From NCBI RefSeq assembly GCF_037977235.1, contig NZ_CP150276.1, forward strand, positions 5,642,001 through 5,706,000: 64,000 nt of DNA, in the 5' to 3' direction. The DNA is from Paenibacillus sp. FSL K6-0276 (GTDB lineage: Bacteria > Bacillota > Bacilli > Paenibacillales > Paenibacillaceae). Each line of letters begins with the position of its first letter. Positions within the stretch are counted from its first letter, which is position 1. The position numbers were made by a program, and so were the translations under genes. Below are positions 42,803 to 50,627 of the stretch, piece by piece. Below the pieces are notes generated by a model, which was given only the letters and a program-made list of their open reading frames with translations, ran no database searches and was not told where the DNA came from.

Positions 42803-44802
42803 CTCAGCGTCTCCTTGCTAATATATCCTTTACGACGAGCGATAATGTTCATAGTACGGATTTGCGAGATGGCTCCACGCTGAGACCGGGTCCACTGGGG
42901 AGAGGCAAATACTACACGCCCAGCAGGATCGTTTTTAGATCGCCCGGCACGCCCCGCCATCTGAACCAATGAAGCTTCGTCAAAAAGATCGCTGTCCGCA
43001 TCCAAAATAAATACATCGCTGCGTGGCACTGTAACTCCTCGTTCCAGAATCGTAGTAGTTACTAATAGGGAGATAACGCGGCTGCGGAAAGCGGTTACCT
43101 TCTCAGCTCGGAAGGGATCTTTGGAGGAAGTACCATCAATAACTACGCCGGGAAAGTTCCGACGAAGCAGAACCAGTAATCCTTCAATATGTGCAATACG
43201 AGACACAAAGCAAAAGATTTGTGCCTCTCGCTCGATCGACTTACGAAGCGTATGTATGAGCGGTCTCGGTAAATTCCCACGCTTCAGGCATGTTTGAATG
43301 GATGTCATGGTCAGATGCTGCGGCACAGGCAAGGGATGACCATGGAAGCGGACAGGCACTCTGGCATGTGGAAGTCTGCCTGAGCGGACTAACCGCTGCA
43401 TTTCTTGCGGTGGTGTGGCTGATAAGTAGATAAAAGAACCATCTAGCTTGCAGGCTTGTTCTGCGGCATAAGCCAGCATAGGATCATTATGGTAGGGGTA
43501 CGCATCCAACTCGTCAATGATTACGAGATCAAAACCTCTATGGAAGCGCAGCAGCTGATGGGTGGTCGCGAGCGTTAAGCGACCACTCCCCCAGCGTTCT
43601 GCGCTGCCGCCGTAAAGCACGGCGAGAATCTCCGCCGGGAAAGCCCGGGCGAGCCGCGGCGCGAGCTCGAGTACGACGTCGCGTCGCGGCGTCGCTACGA
43701 GCGCCCGCCCACCGGCGGCGAGCACGGCCTCTAGGAGCGGGAAGATCATCTCGGTCTTCCCGGCTCCCGTCACCGCCCAGAGCAGGAACCGCTCTGGGCA
43801 CGGTTTGGCGGAGCGCTCACGCCGCTCCGCCAGAAAACCCAGCGCAGCGCCAGCGGCACCCGCCTGCGCTGGGCTTAACCCCCACCGGCCTGCGGCCGCG
43901 GTGGGGTCAAGGGCGGCCGTGCACCGTACGGCCGGAAGCGCTGCGCTGCGTAGCAGCAGCGCACAAGCCCGGCTGCGCCCGAGTGCGAGGCAGGCCTCGC
44001 AATAGGCGCAGCCCATAAGGCCGCACGCGGCGCATGCCGTGCGGCCGGTCGGTGCGCTGCCGCAGCGCAGGCAGCGCACAACGGCGCGGCGGGCGACAGC
44101 GCCGCGCCACAACACGTGCGGCAACTTAGCCGCCGCACGCGCCAGAGCGCCAGCACCCGCAGGGAGCTGGCGGGCCCGCGCACCGTGCGCAGCCGGGGCG
44201 GGACTGCCCACGGCGGCTGTCAGCTGCAGCCGCCCTTGCAGATGCGCCAGTTGTGCCGCCTGGCGCCAACGGCCTGTCTGCTTTGGCAATCCTTCTGCCA
44301 GCAGCGCCTCTATCTCCGGCTGCAGTAAAGAGCGGCCAGCCACCGCATGTACGAATTGTTCTACCTCCGATTCAAGCAAAGCATAATCGAGATCATTTCC
44401 TCTGCAATCATTGTTCTTCTTAGCCTGTTCTATCTCCCAACCTGGATCAGCAAACCACCATAGCGAAATCCCATCACTAAGCCACTGTTCCTCCTCCCCC
44501 ATTCCTCCTGCTTCCCTCTCCTCCTTCAACTCAGGCTCAAGAACACTGCTCACGTATTCTCCCCACTCCTTAGCCCCCCAGTTCCTCATTCCGTCTCTTT
44601 GTTTAAAACGATCGCGCAACTTCACCGCCCACCCCAGCGATAGCGCAGGAGATAGTAAGACCAGCTTGTCCACTGTTACTAAGCGCCTATCTTGGCTCTC
44701 TGGTCCAGCTCCAGACCACCACCATCTATCTACCGAAAGATCTAAAGAAATCCAAACACTCCAGATACCCTTACATTCCAAAGCATATACAGCAACTCGC
44801 AT
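42799..44802 (-). CDS. comFA: Competence ATPase/helicase ComFA
   Basis: 667 residues, about 200 longer than B. subtilis ComFA because of an N-terminal extension. A zinc finger spans about 241-280 (CLRCGSA, CAACGLMGCAYCEAC). Walker A VTGAGKTEM is at about 342-350, the DEAD-type box IIDELDAYPY at about 425-434, and helicase motif VI QMAGRAGRS near 613-621. It is a DNA-dependent ATPase thought to pull single-stranded DNA into the cell through ComEC. From about 43550 to 44330 the base composition becomes extremely GC-rich and the protein Ala/Arg-rich, unlike the flanks, yet the motifs stay intact. Confidence 0.93.
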   Translation of the reverse strand: MRVAVYALECKGIWSVWISLDLSVDRWWWSGAGPESQDRRLVTVDKLVLLSPALSLGWAVKLRDRFKQRDGMRNWGAKEWGEYVSSVLEPELKEEREAGGMGEEEQWLSDGISLWWFADPGWEIEQAKKNNDCRGNDLDYALLESEVEQFVHAVAGRSLLQPEIEALLAEGLPKQTGRWRQAAQLAHLQGRLQLTAAVGSPAPAAHGARARQLPAGAGALARAAAKLPHVLWRGAVARRAVVRCLRCGSAPTGRTACAACGLMGCAYCEACLALGRSRACALLLRSAALPAVRCTAALDPTAAAGRWGLSPAQAGAAGAALGFLAERRERSAKPCPERFLLWAVTGAGKTEMIFPLLEAVLAAGGRALVATPRRDVVLELAPRLARAFPAEILAVLYGGSAERWGSGRLTLATTHQLLRFHRGFDLVIIDELDAYPYHNDPMLAYAAEQACKLDGSFIYLSATPPQEMQRLVRSGRLPHARVPVRFHGHPLPVPQHLTMTSIQTCLKRGNLPRPLIHTLRKSIEREAQIFCFVSRIAHIEGLLVLLRRNFPGVVIDGTSSKDPFRAEKVTAFRSRVISLLVTTTILERGVTVPRSDVFILDADSDLFDEASLVQMAGRAGRSKNDPAGRVVFASPQWTRSQRGAISQIRTMNIIARRKGYISKETLR
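43550..44330. other. GC-rich island inside comFA
   Basis: About 780 bp in which third codon positions are nearly all G or C, bounded on both sides by ordinary AT-leaning sequence of the same gene. The comFA frame runs through without a stop. Confidence 0.8.
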
Positions 44803-44880
44803 TAAATCCTCCCACCTCTCGCCATTACTAATTAATTCTTCTTATAACTCGCATAACACGGCTCAACCATCCGTAAACGC

Positions 44881-44917
44881 AAAAAGCACACTCCCCCATT
44901 TCTTGGAGAGTGTGCTT
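44881..44917 (-). terminator. Terminator between the 148-residue gene and comFA
   Basis: AAGCACACTCTCC/GGGGAGTGTGCTT with T5 on the minus strand. It separates the comF genes from the gene upstream. Confidence 0.85.
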
Positions 44918-44939
44918 CACCCGTTACTCACATATTTAA

Positions 44940-45386
44940 TTAAGATCTGTTGCGCTTTGATTCGCATCCCCTACTTCCTGCCATCCCCATAAAAGGCAAC
45001 GAAAAAGACTGCCCTGACAACCGCAAGTCTACTACAATCCCTTGATGCTGCAATTCTTCTTCACTCACCTGAAGAGTATACATAGATGTTGCAAGATCGA
45101 TAGAGCAGCCAGTATCAGCCATCCTGGATACAATTCCAAGTGTTCCATCGCTCGAGCCATCATCCATGAACGTTACTCGAAATCGTTTTCCGGTTAGAAA
45201 AGTTTGAAATGTCAGCGCCCGAATGTACCATTCCACAACAGAAGCATGATTGCGGGTAATGAAAATATAATGAATCCATTTCACGGACTGCGGTGTCTGC
45301 CGCACCTTCTGCCGATTATGCAGCATATGAATAATCACTGCAGCGGATACATAAACAGCCGCAATCCATATCAACTGGGCTACCAT
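44940..45386 (-). CDS. Small membrane-anchored glycosyltransferase-like protein
   Basis: 148 residues. One N-terminal membrane helix (IWIAAVYVSAAVIIHML), then a fragment of a family-2 glycosyltransferase fold: IFITRNHASVVEWYIRAL followed by VTFMDDGSSDGTLGIV. It stops after about 130 residues, without the second DxD/acceptor region of a full enzyme, so it may be a shortened remnant or a regulatory homologue. It is preceded by repeat A2 and followed by a terminator, so it is probably transcribed alone. The function is unknown. Confidence 0.7.
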   Translation of the reverse strand: MVAQLIWIAAVYVSAAVIIHMLHNRQKVRQTPQSVKWIHYIFITRNHASVVEWYIRALTFQTFLTGKRFRVTFMDDGSSDGTLGIVSRMADTGCSIDLATSMYTLQVSEEELQHQGIVVDLRLSGQSFSLPFMGMAGSRGCESKRNRS

Positions 45387-45465
45387 GGAGATGCACCTCC
45401 TCTGTATACCAACACTATATGCCGGCTTTAAAAGGTCGGTGACTGCCCAGAGTTCCTATCAAGCA

Positions 45466-45559
45466 TAAACGCCTTCGGCGTCCTTGCAAGGACGGTAAGC
45501 GTTTAAGCGAGAAATATAAGACATAAAGTATGGTGTGAAACTTATACTTTCTTATATTT
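45466..45559 (-). repeat. Family A intergenic structured element, copy A2
   Basis: TAAACGC (45466-45472) pairs with GCGTTTA (45499-45505) around the perfect palindrome CGTCCTTGCAAGGACG (45479-45494). A second hairpin pairs AAATATAAG (45512-45520) with CTTATATTT (45551-45559) and AGTAT with ATACT. It lies between degU and the 148-residue gene, 80 bp upstream of the latter; nothing else is seen in this 237-bp gap. Confidence 0.75.
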
Positions 45560-45623
45560 TAAAGAAACAAGCTGTGCTCTCCTTGATTTCATTCCTATAT
45601 GTAACGTAAATCTGTAGACATTG

Positions 45624-46346
45624 TTATAAGGTTACCCAACCATATTTGATCGAGTTGATTACAGCTTGTGTACGATCATCAACTTCCATTTTTTGCAAAA
45701 TGCTACTCACATGGTTTTTGACCGTTTTTTCACTAATAAATAAATACTCACCGATCATTTTGTTACTCTTACCTTCCGCCATTAGCCGCAGTACTTCTGC
45801 TTCACGACGTGTTAAAGGATTGTTGTCACCGGCCACAAATTTAACACCGGCTTCCTTCACTACTGTATCTGTAGTTACCCCAGTCTCATTAAGGTAAGTC
45901 ATACGCCGCAATTGATTGATTAGCTTTCCGGTAACCTTTGGATGGATAAAAGCGTGGCCCTCACAAACCGAACGGATTGCATTAATAAGGGATTCGGCCT
46001 CCATATCCTTCAACAAATATCCATTGGCACCTTTACGAAGGGTTTCAAACACATAACTCTCATCATCATGGATCGATAAAATAATAACCTTAACCTCCGG
46101 GAACATTCCCCGCAGTTTTTGAGTGGCCTCCACGCCATTCTCAATAGGCATATTAATATCCATTAGTACGATGTCTGGTTTAGTTCCGTTACAGAACTCT
46201 AATACTTGGATTCCGTCACCACATTCACCGATGACTTCAATATCCTCCTCCATATTCAAAATACGTTTCAGCCCTTCACGAAAAAGCTGATGATCATCCG
46301 CCAAAAGAACTTTAATGGGCGTTTTAGTAGAGTTTAAGTTCTCCAT
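45624..46346 (-). CDS. degU: Response regulator DegU
   Basis: 240 residues from the ATG at 46346, seven bases after AAGGAG (an in-frame GTG at 46349 overlaps the site). The NarL/FixJ architecture has a receiver with D63 in LMDINMP, acidic pocket LADDH, and K in LLKDME, then a LuxR-type helix-turn-helix (LTRREAEVLRLMAEGKSNKMIGEYLFISEKTVKNH, abridged to LTRREAEVLRLMAEGKSN). DegU-P controls secreted enzymes, motility and competence in B. subtilis. It is 4 bp downstream of degS. Confidence 0.95.
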   Translation of the reverse strand: MENLNSTKTPIKVLLADDHQLFREGLKRILNMEEDIEVIGECGDGIQVLEFCNGTKPDIVLMDINMPIENGVEATQKLRGMFPEVKVIILSIHDDESYVFETLRKGANGYLLKDMEAESLINAIRSVCEGHAFIHPKVTGKLINQLRRMTYLNETGVTTDTVVKEAGVKFVAGDNNPLTRREAEVLRLMAEGKSNKMIGEYLFISEKTVKNHVSSILQKMEVDDRTQAVINSIKYGWVTL

Positions 46347-46350
46347 CACA

Positions 46351-47511
46351 TTACTCCTTCCCTTTCTCCACGTTCGTCGGAATGTGGATCACGATTGTTG
46401 TCCCCTGATTCTCGGCTGATATGATTTCCATTCTGCCTTCAAGCAGCTCTACACGTTCCCGCATACCTACTAGCCCGAAGCTTTCACGATTGCCCTGCGG
46501 ATTCTTTAATTTCTGCACATTAAAACCTAATCCATTATCCTTAATCACAATCTTAATTAACTGCGCTTGGTAAGTAATCTCTACCAATACGAAACTCGGG
46601 TAGGCATGTTTAGCTGCATTAGACAAAGCTTCCTGGACAAGTCGGTATACCGCTGCCTCCATGGCTGAAGATAGTCGATGTTCCTGCCCTCTGGTTTCCA
46701 AGGTTGACCGAATCTTCGTCTTTTCTTCAAAATCATGCACATATTTCCGCAAGGTCGGAATTAAACCCAAATCATCGAGAGCCATCGGTCGTAAATTAAA
46801 AATGACCTTACGCATTTCTTCCAGGCTGTAACGAACCTGCCCTTTTAAATCTAATACTTCGTCCTGCACTAGCCCAAATTCCTGCTTTACCAGCATTCTT
46901 TCTACAATTTCCGTCCTAAGGACTAGATTCGCCAGCATTTGAGCAGGACCGTCATGAATTTCCCGGGCAATTCTCTTCCGTTCTTCTTCTTGAGCCAGGA
47001 TTATCTTAAGTCCGATCATCTGTCTGTTCTTCGCAGATTCGACAATTCTCGTCACTTGTCCTAGTTCTCCCGACAAATATTCAAGAACTACGCTCATTTG
47101 CGAACCGATCGACTCTGCACGCTCTACAGAGTTTTCGACACTTCGAACTCGCATTTGTAGTTCATCACGCCTGGTTCGAAGATAAACCTCTCTCTCCCTC
47201 GTCATCATGAGTTCAAGCTGAAGCTCCGTGGCTTTCTCATAAGAAATACGGATATCCTTCTCAGAATAGCGGACAAAATCCCGGCTGACCTCAGTCAGCC
47301 GGATTCTAGAGCGGTGATACTGTAGCTCTAGCTTGTCTACTTTTTTCAATGTCTCATCCGTTTCGTCCATGACCCGCTGCAGTTCTTTGTTGAGTGCTGC
47401 AAGTTCATCGCGTGCAACCTGCAATATTTCAAAAATCTGATACTTGCTGCTCTCCATCACGTCGATGGTATTTTTAATGACGCGATCAATCGCATCGGCT
47501 TGAAATTCCAC
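46351..47511 (-). CDS. degS: Sensor histidine kinase DegS
   Basis: 386 residues; GTG start nine bases after AAAGGGG. It is cytosolic, without membrane segments: a long N-terminal coiled coil (about 1-170) carries the sensing domain, then the HisKA_3 phosphorylation site REIHDGPAQMLANL (His near 185) and a GHKL ATPase with VQEALSNAAKHA, DNGLGF and GLVGMRERVELLEG. It is paired with degU. B. subtilis DegS is also soluble. Confidence 0.95.
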   Translation of the reverse strand: MEFQADAIDRVIKNTIDVMESSKYQIFEILQVARDELAALNKELQRVMDETDETLKKVDKLELQYHRSRIRLTEVSRDFVRYSEKDIRISYEKATELQLELMMTREREVYLRTRRDELQMRVRSVENSVERAESIGSQMSVVLEYLSGELGQVTRIVESAKNRQMIGLKIILAQEEERKRIAREIHDGPAQMLANLVLRTEIVERMLVKQEFGLVQDEVLDLKGQVRYSLEEMRKVIFNLRPMALDDLGLIPTLRKYVHDFEEKTKIRSTLETRGQEHRLSSAMEAAVYRLVQEALSNAAKHAYPSFVLVEITYQAQLIKIVIKDNGLGFNVQKLKNPQGNRESFGLVGMRERVELLEGRMEIISAENQGTTIVIHIPTNVEKGKE

Positions 47512-47568
47512 GGATGCTTGCCCCTTTTCTATCGAATCATTTTAAAGGTTTTCCTTTATATTAACATA

Positions 47569-50301
47569 TCACGATTCAATAGTTACGGTCTTCGTTTTCT
47601 GTTCCCATTTTACAGTAAATCCTAGCTGTTCAGAAACTAGTCTCAACGGTACTAAAGTCCTACCTTGCAAAATGATAGGTGCTACTTCAGCACTCTGACG
47701 TTTACCGTTCAGCAGATATTCCTTTTTGTTTACGGTAAGATCCAGTGCTTTGGCTCCGCGTAAAACCATGATCTTCTTATTCACCTGATCCCAAGTAGCA
47801 CTACCTCCAAAAGCATCGAGTACATACCGAATTGGCACATAAGTACTGCCGTCTTTTACAATTGGAGCTACATCAATAGCTTTCTTTGTTCCATTTACGG
47901 TCATTGCTTTCGAGCCAATGCTCATGGAAGCCGTACCTTTCGGTAATCCTGCATCACTGGAAAGTGAAGGCATTGTAAAGGTGATATTATCAACGGCAAC
48001 TGTCCCCGTCTTCGCCCGTTCGTCTTGACCTTCCTCTACGTTGACTACATAGAGTCTCTTCAGCGTAGCCGGGAATTTAATTCCTGATCCTGACAAGTCA
48101 ATGTTAATGTTCTTCCAGCCGTTCCAATCGATAATCTTTGCAAGATCTACATATGCTGTAGCCCCACTGTTGTCTACAAATTCAGCACGCAGCCAATTCA
48201 AGCTCATATCGCCCATCACATCAACCGACATCGAAGTTGCAAGCGCTGGAACTGTTTTTCCGCTTGTACCATTAAGCTGAGCATAAGCATACATTTTGCC
48301 GCTGCCAGCCGTCATATCATAACTGAGTGACAGCACCTTGGAGCCTACTCTTTCGGCCGTTCCATCAACTATTGTTGCAGTACCTTGTACCGCTGGAACA
48401 TTGGTAGTAAAGTCGATTGGATAGCTTACCTTCTCGAAATCTTCCCATGTTGTAGCCGCTGCTGTCGATAATACAACCACTGCACTAAATCCATCATAAC
48501 GAGCAATAGCATAACCTGTAGTAACCCCTGCATCTACAGCGTTTACAGTAAGCTTGCCATCTTTCACGGCTCCCTTAAAGCCTACAAACTCCCACTTCAG
48601 GGCTGAATCTGGAACATTAATAGTTGCTCCACTCTTCGTAGCTGCCGTAACAGGGACAGACACAGTCGTTCCGGCTGTCAGTGGCGCTGTAGCTGTACCT
48701 ACACTCATACTGGATAGATCTTCTCCACCCAGAACTGTAACGGTTGTAGAGGCGCTTGCAGCACCGCTTTTAGCCGTTAAGGTAACGGTACCTGGCTTCA
48801 CTGCCGTTACTTCACCTGCACTTACAGTTGCGCTTCCGCCGCTTGATACCCAAGTAGGATTACCTGCTGCTACATCAATAGGGTTATAGTAAGTGTCATA
48901 ACCTTTTAAAGAATATGTTGCTTTCTGTCCAACTAGCAGTACGGAACTTCCGCTAATCTTGATTCCTTTCACTTCACCTTGAGGTGCGTTAGTGTAAACA
49001 CCAAGCGCGTTAACGATGCTACGTTGCTCTGTGCCATACTCCGTATTAAATGTGAGTGTAGTTGAGGTTTCACCGAGGGGCCGGTCTACCATCGTCGTAG
49101 AGCCACCTCCATCGAGATTAAGACCTTTCCAGACTCCAATATTCGTCATAAATGATTGCAATTCGGTTAGAGACATCCCTGAACTATTGCCATTTTTCTC
49201 AGCAGCTATGATATATACATAACGTCCGTCCTGAGAGTATCCTAAAGCCGTGCGTGCACGATAGCCCCCAATGCTGCTAGTTGAACGTGAGAACGTTGCT
49301 GCTTTTCCGTTATTTACTAGAATCGTATGTCCGCCAATCATTGTTTGCAGATTCGCAGGATCCAGCGATTGCTGTGTAGTCTTGGATTTCAGGGAATACA
49401 CACTTGTTACAGGTTGTCCTACCGTCAAATGGGCAGTAACATACCGTGCGGCTAAGCCATGTGCTCGCAAAATATAAGCTCCCTTCGGAACCGCCATTGG
49501 GAGTGCAGCATTTTCTGATATTTGAGTAACTACACCATTCTCAACAAGTACCTCTGTTGGAGTGGTAGAGCTATTTTTAGGACGGTCGAGTGCAGTCCAT
49601 ACATCTGTGTAGATGTACATAGCATTAGCATGACTATAAGTCGAGCTTCCGCCTTCAGGACTATAAGCACCTTTATTGATACCGGAGATCTCAAACTGTG
49701 CGCCATCTGGCGCGGTTACCATTCCCTCAAAGCTGTACTCATCAATAATAGGTTTACGATCTTTAGTCACTGCAAAGGCATACATTCCATCCAATTGTGA
49801 AGGGGTAGACACCATTACTCCACCTGACACTTGTCCACCGATCGGAGCGCCCTCACCACCTGTATTAAAATAATCGCCATTTACTGCGGCCACGGCCCCT
49901 GTTTCCTTAGCCATTCCACCAGTACTTTGCCGCGTAGTCAGGTTTCCACCTTTACCAGTCATGACATCCAAAGAAACATATGGATTGTTGAGGTCTACTC
50001 GGATAACATCCGCAAGCCCAGAAGCACTCGCACCAGAACGTGTAGTAGTATATTTATATTTCATCATAATAGCTCCCGAAGTAATCACTTCTTCTCCCAG
50101 CTTACTTACTTTAAAAGGAGCTGTGGCTGCAGCTGCGATTGGTGCAGACTCCTGACCAAACAGCAACATACCTTCACTGCCGATTACCGGCATAATCCAT
50201 AACACACCAGCCAATGAAGCAGCAATCCACTTTTTAGTGGAAGATAATTTTATTCCCCGTACAACTTCGCTACTCTTCTTCTCCATGAAAACTTCATTCA
50301 T
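47569..50301 (-). CDS. Secreted phosphodiester-glycosidase (NAGPA-like) protein with copper-amine-oxidase-N-type tail
   Basis: 910 residues. The N-terminal signal/anchor segment (WIAASLAGVLWIMPVI) starts near residue 25. The phosphodiester glycosidase (NAGPA) domain spans about 130-440 with NGDYFN, GYRARTALGYSQDG and LNLDGGGSTTMV. A bacterial Ig-like domain follows (about 445-525; WVSSGGSATVSAGEVTAVKPG), then a beta-rich region, and two copper-amine-oxidase-N-type repeats at the end (about 790-910: YVPIRYVLDAFGG and LVPLRLVSEQLGF), which often bind wall or glycan. It is probably involved in wall polymer trimming. It lies 57 bp upstream of degS. Confidence 0.85.
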   Translation of the reverse strand: MNEVFMEKKSSEVVRGIKLSSTKKWIAASLAGVLWIMPVIGSEGMLLFGQESAPIAAAATAPFKVSKLGEEVITSGAIMMKYKYTTTRSGASASGLADVIRVDLNNPYVSLDVMTGKGGNLTTRQSTGGMAKETGAVAAVNGDYFNTGGEGAPIGGQVSGGVMVSTPSQLDGMYAFAVTKDRKPIIDEYSFEGMVTAPDGAQFEISGINKGAYSPEGGSSTYSHANAMYIYTDVWTALDRPKNSSTTPTEVLVENGVVTQISENAALPMAVPKGAYILRAHGLAARYVTAHLTVGQPVTSVYSLKSKTTQQSLDPANLQTMIGGHTILVNNGKAATFSRSTSSIGGYRARTALGYSQDGRYVYIIAAEKNGNSSGMSLTELQSFMTNIGVWKGLNLDGGGSTTMVDRPLGETSTTLTFNTEYGTEQRSIVNALGVYTNAPQGEVKGIKISGSSVLLVGQKATYSLKGYDTYYNPIDVAAGNPTWVSSGGSATVSAGEVTAVKPGTVTLTAKSGAASASTTVTVLGGEDLSSMSVGTATAPLTAGTTVSVPVTAATKSGATINVPDSALKWEFVGFKGAVKDGKLTVNAVDAGVTTGYAIARYDGFSAVVVLSTAAATTWEDFEKVSYPIDFTTNVPAVQGTATIVDGTAERVGSKVLSLSYDMTAGSGKMYAYAQLNGTSGKTVPALATSMSVDVMGDMSLNWLRAEFVDNSGATAYVDLAKIIDWNGWKNINIDLSGSGIKFPATLKRLYVVNVEEGQDERAKTGTVAVDNITFTMPSLSSDAGLPKGTASMSIGSKAMTVNGTKKAIDVAPIVKDGSTYVPIRYVLDAFGGSATWDQVNKKIMVLRGAKALDLTVNKKEYLLNGKRQSAEVAPIILQGRTLVPLRLVSEQLGFTVKWEQKTKTVTIES

Positions 50302-50470
50302 TTCAACGTAACTCTCCCATCTCTTTTGTACTCTTCAAGTCATTATCAAAGTCTGGAAACTGGTTCCTATTTTTCTAGTACTCTTTTAATAGACTGAAAA
50401 TATGCCAAAAAGTTGCGAAATTGAGAGATTTCAAGCTTTATAGAGTCAAAACTGTCATAATTAAATAAGA

Positions 50471-50553
50471 AGAAACGCCTTCGGCGTCCTCTCAGGGACG
50501 ATGATCGTTTCTGCGAAAAATAGAAGGATAATTTATAGCGTAAGCATTTAAAT
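50471..50553 (-). repeat. Family A intergenic structured element, copy A3
   Basis: AGAAACG (50471-50477) pairs with CGTTTCT (50506-50512); inner CGTCC/GGGACG is kept; CTTATATTT matches the end of A2. The outer stem differs from A1 and A2 in both arms so that pairing is kept. It is 170 bp or more upstream of the 910-residue gene and, with the terminator, accounts for the 326-bp gap 50302-50627; the rest holds nothing I recognise. Confidence 0.65.
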
Positions 50554-50567
50554 TCTTATATTTCGAC

Positions 50568-50597
50568 AAAAAAAGCCCGGCATATTTGCCGGACTTT
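50568..50597 (-). terminator. Terminator of the 1346-residue surface protein gene
   Basis: AAAGTCCGGCA/TGCCGGGCTTT with T7 on the minus strand, 30 bp past the stop. Confidence 0.85.
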
Positions 50598-50627
50598 ACC
50601 AATTTCTTCATTGTTTACTAGAGTTGT

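Noticed and set aside
43538-44328. Several ORFs on both strands in the GC-rich part of comFA
   Set aside because: High GC removes stop codons, so long open frames are expected by chance; only the comFA frame has family motifs.
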